DNA of 23,076 nucleotides from Pleurotus ostreatus/Saccharomyces cerevisiae fusant (taxonomy: Eukaryota > Opisthokonta). The notes under the pieces are model-generated. The model was not told the origin of the DNA and made no database searches. It was given only the letters and a program-made list of their open reading frames with translations. Positions 10,186 to 19,662 of this stretch are shown here, piece after piece (positions within the stretch are counted from its first letter, which is position 1; every line of letters begins with the position of its first letter). The position numbers were made by a program, and so were the translations under genes. The stretch lies in NCBI GenBank assembly GCA_024196135.1, contig JAMQCK010000436.1, positions 1-23,076 of the forward strand, read 5' to 3'.

Positions 10186-10574
10186 GGGGACGGGGGTAGC
10201 CCTGCTGGCCGTCCATCCGTTCGGAAGCGCTGTGGACTCGGTCGCTCGCAACTTTTCTTGACCTATCCGATCATCTGCTGCAGCCGCCTGGTCGGCCCAA
10301 CCCATCTCTTTTATCTTAGATACCCAGGACTCCACGGTAGCCTGCTTAATTTGGCCTTTGTACATATACACACACAAAAACACCCATGTACATATACACA
10401 CAAAAGCGGATTTCTGTCGCGTATGCGAAAGGATTGTACATTCTATTTCTTACATGTTGATATATACACTGGGCTTGCTGGACTCGGAAAAGATGACATG
10501 CTTCTTTGCTTTCACAACTTCCTTCGCGAATTTGCACACTGCAACGAGGCCGACAGACCGACAGCAAAGGCCCT
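10186..10574. other. Convergent 3' intergenic region
   Basis: These 389 bp lie between the stop codons of the hydrolase (+) and the oxidase (-). The sequence is AT-richer than the genes and contains a direct repeat of an alternating purine/pyrimidine block at 10359-10406. It probably holds both 3' UTRs and polyadenylation signals. No ORF is supported. Confidence 0.6.
10359..10406 (+). repeat. Direct repeat with CA-rich core
   Basis: GTACATATACACACA occurs twice, starting at 10360 and 10388, separated by an A/C-rich spacer. TACATATA-like elements resemble fungal 3'-end efficiency signals, so the block may matter for 3' processing of one of the convergent genes. Confidence 0.5.
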
Positions 10575-12729
10575 TCACCAGCTGTGCTGCGCGAGGTGCT
10601 TCTTGTCCTCGTCGGCCTGGGTGGTGGACGAGGTCGCGGGAGGCTGGGCACTGTAGCGGAGAACAATATTCAACACATCCGCACTACGATAATCAAAACC
10701 GAACTCACCTCGGCCCCTCCTTGAGCGCCTTCTCGAGCAGCCCGACCGCGATGCTCGCGGAGCCCCAGGAGGATTGGAATCCGTAGCCGGCGTGGCTAGG
10801 GGAGGGTGGTCAGTATTTGGTATTCTTTTCGTGCGCGTCCCCCTCTGCCTTGTCGACCCCGCAGACGAAGTCTCGTTGACCCCGCAGACGAAGTCTCGCG
10901 TCCGCGGATGAAGCAAGGTATAACAAGAAAGGCTCAGAGGGTATGGCAAGAAAGGCTGAGAACACTCACCCATAGTTAAACACCACCGGCGTCTTGCCCT
11001 CCACACCAACGTTCGTCCCCTTCGGCGCATCCACCCACTCCGTCTCGAGGCGGATGCCGCCGGCGCGCGCAGGGCGGAGACCGCAGCCGTTCATGAGTAT
11101 GAGCGGCCGGACGTCGTCGATGGTGGGGGTTCGTTGGCTGGGTGGGAGGGGTAAGTTAGTAGGTATGGATGGTTGAGGGGAGAGGTTAGGAGGGATGAGG
11201 TGAGGTGAGGTGGGGAAGAAAAAAGGGAAGAGGCGTAATGAGGAAATGGAAAGGAAGTTACTCACGCGCGAATCTCCGGCGGCGCGAGCTCGGGGCAGAG
11301 CTCGAAGCCGCGCTTGAGGATGTCCTCGGCGGTCTCTGGGCGCGGTGCGGGGTAGTAGTCGTCGACGATCTTGGTGCCGCCGACGATGACCTGGAGTGAG
11401 TGTGAGCCAAGTTCAGAGGGAAGATCCACCATCCAGGACGCTTGGAGTTGCTTGAAGATGCACTCGAGGAAGCACGACGAAGGTGCACTCGAGGAAGCAC
11501 GACGATGCGCTTCCCATCTGACACAGCAGTGCCCTCTCCAAAGACCCGCTCCAACAAAACTCGGAAAACCCTACTCACATCCCCGCTCCTCCTCGGAATA
11601 ATATACGTCCACAGCCCGTCCTTGCTCGAAATGGTACGCCCAAACCGGACCCAGGGCGCGCGCATGAGGAGGGTTTGCCCGCGAATGGGGAACATGCGCG
11701 TGTCGTTGACGCCCCCGAGGGTGCGCGCGCCGAGGCCGGGGCAGACGAGGAGGGCGTTGGGCGGGGTGGCTGGGAGGGGGGTTAGGTTGGGGTTAGCGAG
11801 GGGTGGTGGGTGAATAGAGGATTGTTGTGGCGATGAGAAGAAATTTGGTAGGAGGGTTAAAGAATGGAGCGACAATTGACACTCACGCTTCCTCGACGGC
11901 CCATATATACCCGCGCCGCCCTCGATGACTTCCGCGATATGGTTGACCGAGGCGCGCTGAATAGCACCGCCGGCAGCGAGGAAGCGGGCGAGGAGGTAGG
12001 CAAGGTATCGGGGCGTGTCGATGGTGAGGGTGTTGAAGGAGACGCCCGAGACGGTGCCGCCGACGAGGGATTCTTTGGGGAGGTATTTGAACTGGGAGAG
12101 TCAGTGATTAGCGGTCGTGGTGAAGTGGAATGTGTGGAGCGACGGAAAGAGATGCAGAGGGCAGAAACTGGCGATGGGGAATGATGATGGAGTTTAGGAC
12201 AAGACGAGTTGGTTGCAGCCTACATTGGGCATCCACTCCTCGAGTTCGTGAGGCTGACGGTGCTGCTGGTGATACATCTCGGTCTGCGGGATGCGCAGGA
12301 AGCAACCTTCCGCAGCGCCACCAGGTGCAGAGAGGTTCCACATCACGTCGAACGTCTCGCGGTCCATTTCTTGCAGACGATCAGCAGAAAGGCATGGGTG
12401 AAAGTCAGAGGAGGCATACTCTTCTGGCGCTCGTCGTCCCCGCACAGACTGACATGATGGGCACCCTGGGGGCATATTAGGCGAGTGATCCCGAGAGCTA
12501 CGCAAGGAGACTCACGGCCCAGTTGCTGGTGTACTTGATCGAGAGGGGATCGTTTGGAAAGATCTCAGCGATGATGGTGACTGAGTAGCCGCCCTTCTCC
12601 TGCAGCTTCAGCGCCGTGGTCAGCCCCACCACGCCTACAACCCCGTTAGCCCCTCGTGATCCTCTCCCCCTCGACGCTGCACACACCTGCGCCGAGGACG
12701 ACGATGTTCTTGTTCTGCGGTGCTGCCAT
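10575..12729 (-). CDS. D-amino-acid oxidase (FAD-dependent)
   Basis: Ten exons on the minus strand (12729-12687, 12634-12516, 12465-12420, 12369-12224, 12091-11887, 11769-11579, 11390-11266, 11137-10970, 10795-10709, 10650-10575) give 401 aa with phase kept throughout. The N-terminal FAD-binding motif VVLGAGVVGLTTALKL (11-26) is intact, followed by TSNWAGAHH and MDRETFDVMW. Tyr242 in WTYIIPR and Arg313 in GLRPARAGG match the substrate-binding Tyr and Arg of known enzymes, and NYGHAGYGFQSSWGSA is the C-terminal flavin site. The enzyme oxidises D-amino acids to 2-oxo acids, ammonia and H2O2, normally in peroxisomes. Here the C-terminus ends AQHSW and lacks a PTS1 such as SKL. Keeping the last intron would end the protein at EGPR, also without PTS1. 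Four internal introns are unusually long (117-188 nt), and two carry tandem repeats. Confidence 0.93.
10855..10898. repeat. 23-bp tandem duplication inside an oxidase intron
   Basis: GACCCCGCAGACGAAGTCTCG occurs twice, at 10855-10875 and 10878-10898, period 23. It lies within the 174-nt intron 10969-10796. A second, looser repeat (AACAAGAAAGGCT / GGCAAGAAAGGCT) follows at about 10921-10959. Confidence 0.8.
11460..11505. repeat. 25-bp tandem duplication inside another oxidase intron
   Basis: GCACTCGAGGAAGCACGACG occurs at 11460-11479 and again at 11485-11504, period 25. It lies inside the 188-nt intron 11578-11391. The two copies are nearly identical, suggesting recent duplication. Confidence 0.8.
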
Positions 12730-13024
12730 CGCGATGTGCTCAAGTCAAGCGAGCCTTCCCTTTGAGTTCACAGATACGCCAGAGTTCGGGAGAAGATGGA
12801 TACCCCAGATTGCACTATCCGGGGCGCCTATTATCTTTATCTAGCAGCATAGTGAGTCACTATTTACTGACTCAATCACTGGAGGGTCTTGTGCGGGAGA
12901 GAGATGACCATGCACAGGGCCGCGGCCAACGCCGAGCCGCCGACGTTCCTGTCACGGACGCGGTTGGTCACATCAAATGACTTTGTGACGCCGCACAACT
13001 CGACACGAACAACGACGGCCGGTT
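12730..13024. promoter_or_regulatory. Divergent promoter with paired GATA and paired TGA(C/G)TCA sites
   Basis: This region lies between the ATGs of the oxidase (-) and the Sld3-like gene (+). Read on the minus strand, 12842-12831 is AGATAAAGATAA, two overlapping-style GATA-factor motifs about 105 nt before the oxidase ATG. Next to it, TGAGTCA (12853-12859) and TGACTCA (12868-12874) form an inverted pair 8 nt apart, the core recognised by Gcn4/CPC1 and AP-1-type bZIP factors. The motifs are seen directly; the factors are inferred. Nitrogen and amino-acid control would suit a D-amino-acid-catabolising enzyme. Confidence 0.6.
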
Positions 13025-15354
13025 ATGACGGTTGTCAATCCTCTGCGCTATGCTCTGTCGGCGGGAGACAATATAGCATGGACAGCTACGCAGGAGAAGC
13101 AGATTTTGAAGGACGTGCCTTGGAACGACATCGGCCAGAACGATGAGCAAGCTGGTCAGGAGGACGATCAGGTGCAGCAGAAGACGCGGGATGCACCCCT
13201 CGACGCAGAGAGCTTCATCGCTCGAACGTACTTGCAGTACCTATGGCTACCCGAGGTGCGTCCCGCCTGTCACATTCTGCGCAGAGGCTCAAGCCTGCTC
13301 ATTCCAGTCCATCATGCCCCTCCACGGCCTTGTTCACGCCTTACGGCGCATCACATACGCTAGCCCCAACGACGTTAACGCCCCTCATCCCCTACACGCC
13401 CTCATAGAACCCCTCCTCCTTACCGCACGCTCCGCCGCACACAAATACCACACCGAACTCACCGCGATCCTCGCTGAGGGCGGCGGCGCTGGCGAAGCCG
13501 AAGAGGCCATGATGTGGTTCGCATATGAACACGAAAAGCATGAGGCGGCATCGAGTGTCAATGGTCAGCCCTCCAGCAGCCAACAATCCAATGATCCCGA
13601 ACCCAACGAGGACGCCGACGCGCAATGGCAAACACGATGGCTGAACCGCATGGAGCGGCGCGAGTGCGTGATGCTCTTCGTTCATGCTTCCGAAATCTGT
13701 GGTTCTAACGATGAGATTAAACAGAGCCCAAATCCAAATCCTCCTTTACCTCCTCAAGCTCTCCCTCCCGCCCTCGCCTACCGCCGATTCCATCGCAAGC
13801 CCGGCCAAGAAGCACGCCGCGGCGATGCAGCAAGATATCTTGTTGTCTCCGCGCAAGCGTAGGCGGGTTGAGCCATCCAAGGACTCTTCGCTTCATGCAC
13901 ATACAAACGTCGCCTCAACCTCCTCTCAACCTCCGACTTCATCCCAACCCCAACCCTCCCCACGCAAAAAGCGCCGGAAATCCCTCGAGCCCGCTCCCCT
14001 CGCACCCGAGGTCTACCTCGAAGCCTTCATGGACAAGTTGTCTATGTGGCAGCTTGTGCGTGGGCTCGAAGATGATAGGAGGAGCGAGGTGCAGTCCATG
14101 CCTGCGGGGTTGAGGGCGAAGGCGAGTAAGGGCGGGGCGACGGGCAACGGCAAAGCGAGGCAGGACGACGAGCGCGACTGGATGCAGGTGTTTTGCGAGG
14201 ATGTGGTGGAGCCGTTGTGAGTGTTGTTGGTTCCCTTCAATTGAGTTTCCTTCGGTTGAGCTTCAGCGGAATCAGATGGGAGAGGGGACATTGACTGACC
14301 ACCAACCCCCAGATTCAAATCGACCCTCCCTGAACTTTGCGCCCTCCTCCGCAGCAAGGTCTTCCCGCACTCGCCCTTTTCGGACGAAGAGAGCGATGAT
14401 GAGGATGCTGTCTTTGGTGGTTCGCAGGCGCAGCGGGCACGCTCACAGACGTACGACGATGACGTCTTCGGCTCACAGGCTGATGTGCTCGGCGGTTCGC
14501 AAGGGAAGCGAGCGCGCTCGCAGACGTTCGACGAAGACGATCCCTTTGGCTCGCAGGCGTTCGACGATCCCTTCGACTCATATAGTACTCGATCCGATCG
14601 CGCACGCTCGAAGTCACGCGCGTCCAGTTTCGGCGACTGGCTCTCGAGCGATCCTGATGAGTGGCAAGACGATGAGGAGACGGTGCGCGCGCCGACGATG
14701 AGTCGCGCCTCGAGCAGAGCACCCACGCTCAGTCGGGCGTCAAGTAGGGCGCCAGCGCCCTCGCTCCCCCCGAGCCGTGCGGCGTCACTGGCGCGCACAT
14801 CGTCCTCTCTGGTACGAACTTCGTCGTCCTCCGGCGTCGCCCGTACCTCGTCCTCCGCCAACTTGCGCGCTTCTGGCTCCCAGTCCCGCGCCTCATCCTC
14901 CAAACCCCATGCCCACTTCTCCCAAGCCCGCGTCTCTTCCTCCCAAGCCCGCGCCTCCTCTTCCCAATCCCGCACCACCACCTCCCAATCCCACGCCCGC
15001 CAACTCGCCCGCGCCCATTCCATGTCCCTCTCCCAGTCCCTCGCGCAGGAAGAGGCCGACCGCGCGGCGGGGGCGGGCGTGAAGCGCAAGCGCGAGATCT
15101 CGCGGGAGGTGAGCATGAGCCGGATCCTAAGGCCGGGGAAGAGTGCGCGAGGGGACCGTGGGGATACACCAGGGAGTCGAGGGTTGACGCCAGGCGCCGG
15201 CAGTCGGGGGTTGACGCCGGGTGTGGGTGGTCGTAGTCTAACGCCGATGGTGGAGGATTCACGGACGAAGGAGAAGGCAAAGAAGGAGAAGGAGCTGGGG
15301 TCGGTGCTGGTGGGGGATACGCCGGTGAAGAAGGCGACGAAGGTGTTCTCGTAG
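13025..15354 (+). CDS. Sld3-like DNA replication initiation regulator
   Basis: Four exons (13025-13255, 13308-13663, 13725-14216, 14313-15354) join in phase to 706 aa. The recognisable core is RMERREAQIQILLYLLKLSL (about 191-210), recovered only after removing intron 13664-13724, then FMDKLSMWQLVRGLE, DWMQVFCEDVVEPLF and LCALLRSKVFPHSPFSDEE. I recall this series of blocks from the fungal SLD3 domain, which binds Cdc45 during origin firing. Around it lie S-P-x-K sites (S221, S237, S274), two basic clusters likely to be nuclear localisation signals (PRKRRR, PRKKRRK), a 25-residue duplicated GSQ..RARSQT[FY]D segment, a long Ser/Arg/Ala-rich tract and a C-terminal row of TP motifs. Sld3 is a CDK target in yeast, so this distribution is meaningful. 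It shares an upstream region with the oxidase. Assignment rests on remembered motifs and is moderately sure. Confidence 0.68.
14419..14568 (+). repeat. 75-bp in-frame duplication in the Sld3-like gene
   Basis: Two 75-bp units starting at 14419 and 14494 each encode GGSQ-x-x-RARSQT-[YF]-D-[DE]-D, then FGSQA with an acidic spacer. Copies are about three-quarters alike at the protein level. They lie just after the FSDEESDDED acidic stretch. Confidence 0.7.
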
Positions 15355-15851
15355 GATGGGATTCGTGGCACATGGATAGTGACCAGATTTTCGATAAGTT
15401 ACTTTAATTGCGTGGACTAGGCTGGGCTGTATACTAGATAACTCTGTGTTCACCGGTTTCTTCCTGTCCTTGTCCACGTGTGCAGAGGTGTGGTGCTTTC
15501 AGAGTCCTATCTGGGCCTTTTTATGGCCACATGTGTGATGCGATATGTTATTCTTGCCTTCAATCATCATGTTCCCAAATAAATCCTGTTCTCCATCTTG
15601 ATATTGTGTTTTCATTGCCTCATTCTAAGGGTATCAGGCAATGGCCCTTTGTGTGGTACTATGTGTACTGCATGCCAAAGCCCAGGCCATCGCTTTCCCA
15701 AAGCTCGTGAATTGTCGATGGGAACTCTCACACTTCGATGCCTTCGACATCGAGTTCTCCCGCGATGCACCTCTGCTTGTGAACTGTCCTCCCATCGTCA
15801 GTCTCTCTTGCTCAACATAATCTCTCAAGTCCTTGAGGCTGACAGACTAGC
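15355..15851. other. Intergenic region between two tandem plus-strand genes
   Basis: This 497-bp stretch holds the 3' flank of the Sld3-like gene and the upstream region of the next gene. A CACGTG E-box lies at 15475-15480. An in-frame stop (15840-15842) precedes the next ATG. No coding potential is convincing, though a short non-coding or 5' leader exon cannot be excluded. Confidence 0.55.
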
Positions 15852-18800
15852 ATGCATGAGCCCGAGTCAAGCACACCTGGTCCAATCGGCTTGAGCAAGA
15901 TGGGTTCGGTTATGCCTTGGTGTGTCAAGTCCCCTTTGCTCGTGACCAGCCTCTCACAGTCAAGCAGCTCTCCCCCCTCTGTTCCCGCGAGTGCTGAAGA
16001 TCCCAGCACGTCAACAACATCCGAGGCGGCCTCGCTACGAATCACAATCCCCTCACCCGACTCGACTCGCCGCAAACAATGGAAGGCTCAGCCAACCGCC
16101 ATACAAACTCCCGCGAACCCCTCCAAGCTCTTCGGTTCTCTACCTGCGAAGCGACCTCGCGGCAGACCGAGGGGGAGCACTACGAAGCGCAAGGACGCGT
16201 CGAGCGCACCGATCGCGACGCGTAAGGTGCGTCACATTATCTCTCCCCTCGACGCGTCTAATCCATCAGTTAAGGTTGATTCACGCGTCAATGCGGTCGC
16301 GTCGTCGAGTGCGGTGACTCTGGATGCTTTGATCGTCGCCCAGCCTGCGTGGAGAGTCGTTTCCCCCGCCCCTTGCGCGACTGTCGCATCCGACCATGTT
16401 TCTGCCAGCGGCACCCTCGACCCTCCGGTCACATCTACGCTCCTAGACGCCCCGAGACGCTCGGAGCTGCGCAAGCGCAAGGCCAAACCTCTCCCAGCCG
16501 ATGATGCACCGAGGAAGAAACGAAGAGGAGATCCTGGGGCGACGTCGGCGTCTGTAGAGGATGGGCCTCGCTGGCTTCCGCCGAGGTTGGGCGCGACGCG
16601 TACGATGCCGCTAGCGCAGGATGGCTTTACTTGCATTGGGGGTGCACGTCCAAGGGTATGGGCTGGCGTGAGTGTCTTGCGCCAACTTCAGACGTGTCAA
16701 CTAACGCACTGCGCAGAACAAGGCAGACCTTTACACCGTACTCCCAGAACTCTTCGGCACGAAGCCGACGAGTACGCCGATATCCACCATGGTCGACTAC
16801 ATGCCGGTGGTTATGCTAGACGAAGAGAGTGTCCAGGTCTCGGTGGACGATACGGATCCATCATGTTGCAGGCTCACTATGTACGTCGTTCATGTACGCG
16901 CTCCAATTTATGCTCAAATGCAAGTAGTTCGAGGAAACTGCCCTGCGACGGTGCTGCTTTGCCACATAAAACGCCTGACACGATGGAAATTGCAGGCTCA
17001 GAACTCATACCTGTACATTCGGACGCAGAGCATCGTTTTGAGTGTCAAACGACACCTGAGGTAGGCCGCTGCGCATGAGAACTTCGTTTGCTGACAAATC
17101 GACCGCAACATAGACGATACAAAGGGACGACGCGAATATTCCCCTTCCATCTGGGGCGGAGCACACTCCACAACACCTTGCCTTCATTCCACCACGATTA
17201 ACAGCCAAAGACTCACAAGGAGTGCCAGATGCCGGAAACGTCGATAAACCCGTTGTTCTCGGAGATCCACCAGATGAGGGTGAGGAGCCCAAGCCTCCTC
17301 CCTTGACGCCGACGGGGTTACCGATCGTACCGTTGGTATACGCGCCCGAAACTCTAGCGGCACTGTGGCACTTCGCGCTTGCTGATTCTCAATCCTTGGA
17401 CGTACGCGTGCATGACGAAATCACGCCTCATGGCGTCCTGGCTATCACTCAAGTCAAACCTCCATCTGAAGCAAGAATGACGTCTGTCCAAGAGATGCAG
17501 CTGCCGAAACATCTGCCTCACGATGTTGACGCCTTGCAAGAAGCGTGGACTCAGCAGTATCCTGTTTTGCTGGTCGCGTCTCGAGCGACTTTGGCTGCTT
17601 GCTGGCGCGTGCTTGTTCCGGAGAAATATGCATACTGCTTTCTGGGGCTATTCCATCTGATCGAGATGCAGGTAAGCTCGCTGCACCTGGCCGGGCAGAG
17701 TCGCCCTCTTACTGTAGCTTCCAGGACAATCTCGTACGCAACCCAGGTGATAGGCCTCTCACGACCGTCGATCGCAGCGGGAGCGCGAGTACAGATGTCC
17801 AATGGACAGCAACACTGCGATGGATGGGAGGTGGCGAGCAGTTTCTAGGCCACGAAGACCTTCGACGTCCGTGGTGGGTACCGACTTGCCCGAAACAGCT
17901 TCCGACACCTGCGCCAACACCGACGACGGTTGACGATTCCTCCGAATTGCCCTCGTTAGCGCCAACATCACAACATCCAGAGTCATCCGCTATCGGCGCG
18001 GATGATCCTCCTTCGAACTCCATGACAGCCATGGCGCGGACATGGCTTTCGTACATTCCGCCAGTTGCGATGACCGTCTTTCCAGGCGACCGCGATCCCG
18101 AAAAATCAGTCTCCGAAGACGACAGAGGCGTCTATCCCTCCTCGTTCGTACCGCGGGTAGGTCACTACCTATCAGATGATACGTTCCCCGCTGGATGGTG
18201 CTGCCGACGCTGTGGGCGCGTGAACTTGCAGCTCTGCATGCGCCGTCGAGCTTGCGCAAGTGCTGCCTGCACGACATCAGGCACCGCGTTGGGAAAGGAA
18301 AACGAGCGCACCTCGTTCGGATCGAGACCAGCGGAGTCCGCGCCCAACGACGAGGGCTATGCCTTGCGCCTGGACGAGGTACGCGACCCGCGTGACACTA
18401 TACCTCTGGCTCAGCCCGTGTCGGTGTATCCGAGCGGGGTGCAATCGTTCATGGCGGAGGCCGAGGACGGCATGCGCATCGTCGAAGTGCGCGAGCGCCA
18501 ACCGACGATCACCAAGGCAGTGGTCAATAGCAACGAGCCGAAACCACCCACATCGCTCAGGGCGGTGGAGAACAACATGCCAAATCAAGACGCTGCGATG
18601 GTCACCGATCCGGCAGACGTTGTCGATGACCAGAGTCGCAACGCAGACGAGAGCGAACATCGCAATGGCACGCTCCTCGCCACCCACATCTTCACCTGCA
18701 ACATGCGCTCTCTCCAGTCGGATGCGGACCAGCTCTTCATGGACGTACAGCGGGATGCGGACCTGCGGCGTACGAGGGTGTCAGAGAATAGTACGTTTTC

Positions 18801-19571
18801 TTCCCAATCCCAGTGACCACAATTTCACCTCAATGCTAGTTTTCCGTTGCGAACTCCCCGTAGCGCCTGGCCCTCCGTTGGAGGGTGACGATCAGGCGAC
18901 GTCCGATGACGGCCCGACTGAGGGCCTCTCGCGGCGCTTGCATGGGCACCTCGTCGACCGCGCGTTCGAGTACATGGACGAAGAACTTGACATACCGATA
19001 CGCCGACTGCTTCTCATCGCGGGCATCGGTGCTGGCTCGAGGAAGGTAGGCTTCTCCCAAATCGTTCCCAGTTGCACTTTGACTTGCTCTCAATTGTCAT
19101 CTGACTGTTTGTTTGCAGCTCCCCGACACACTCAACGCAACCATCCACCCTGCCATCGTGTTGTGTCTCGGATGTGATGCGCGGTTGACGATTTCCAGCA
19201 GAAGGCTTGGTTCTGCGAAGGACTCGAGGGTCAAAGTCAAGGCGGAGGATGACGATGTTGAGGAAGAGCAAAAGGCGAAGGCCGCGGACCCAGGGAAGAA
19301 GGCGGCGCACTTGAGTGTAGGAATGGTCCATGGGGATGTCCTGGTGTTGACGAACGACGTATATCAGGTGAGTGGGGAAATGAGGATACATATTTTCTAC
19401 ACATTTGAGCTGGGGTTGGCGCGATACTTTTGAGTTGGGATTGGCTTTGTACTGATGTAGCTCCTGTAGATCTCCTTCAAGCGTACTGGGACGTCTATAC
19501 GTGCGTAGCTCGCCCTCTCTTGTTTACACTCGTTGACAAACGATTCGTCAGTCGTTGTAGGATGTCCATAA
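15852..19571 (+). CDS. Uncharacterised AT-hook / zinc-ribbon protein with C-terminal HGD beta domain
   Basis: Ten exons (15852-16667, 16717-16880, 16928-16950, 16996-17060, 17114-17671, 17725-18790, 18840-19045, 19119-19367, 19470-19500, 19552-19571) join in phase to 1065 aa. An in-frame TGA sits just before the ATG. Visible parts are an AT-hook-like KRPRGRPRG (100-108), a bipartite basic patch (LRKRKAK, PRKKRRG), VWAGNKADLYTVLPELF (about 269-285), a zinc-ribbon GWCCRRCGRVNLQLC (699-713) with further Cys at 719 and 724, THIFTCNMRSLQSDADQLF, and a C-terminal segment VLCLGCDARLTI, MVHGDVLVLTNDVYQ, SFKRTGTSILVVG. I remember similar uncharacterised proteins from Polyporales. The last segment recalls the distal strands of AlkB-type 2-oxoglutarate oxygenases but lacks the second metal His. 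A nuclear, nucleic-acid-binding role is inference. Exon borders near 16880-17060 rest on phase and splice signals. Confidence 0.78.
16928..16950 (+). other. 23-nt microexon
   Basis: It is flanked by a 47-nt intron (GTACGT..AAGTAG) and a 45-nt intron (GTGCTG..TTGCAG with a CCTGACA branch site). It encodes SRKLPCD with split codons on both sides. Only with this microexon does frame pass from exon 16717-16880 (phase 2 end) to exon 16996-17060 (phase 1 entry); all other donor/acceptor pairs I tried break the frame. Confidence 0.7.
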
Positions 19572-19662
19572 TGCAATTGCCTACCTTCATACATCTCCGT
19601 CGCACGCTGCATTTGGCCCTTGCTCTCGTTCTTTTGGAAGAGGCTGACCCGCTAGACCAAGC

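Noticed and set aside
14013..15371. 452-codon open frame on the minus strand opposite the Sld3-like gene
   Set aside because: It mirrors the Ser/Arg/Ala-rich, GC-rich codons of the plus-strand exon; the plus frame has conserved motifs and matched splice sites, while the minus frame is low complexity without a recognisable domain.
16717..17078. Unspliced continuation of the first exon frame of the zinc-ribbon gene
   Set aside because: It reads through an intron with strong GTGAGT..GCGCAG signals and loses the NKADLYTVLPELF block that lies in another frame.
18260..19177. 305-codon alternative frame within the zinc-ribbon gene
   Set aside because: It runs through a clear intron (18791-18839) and destroys the zinc ribbon and THIFTCN block found in the chosen frame.
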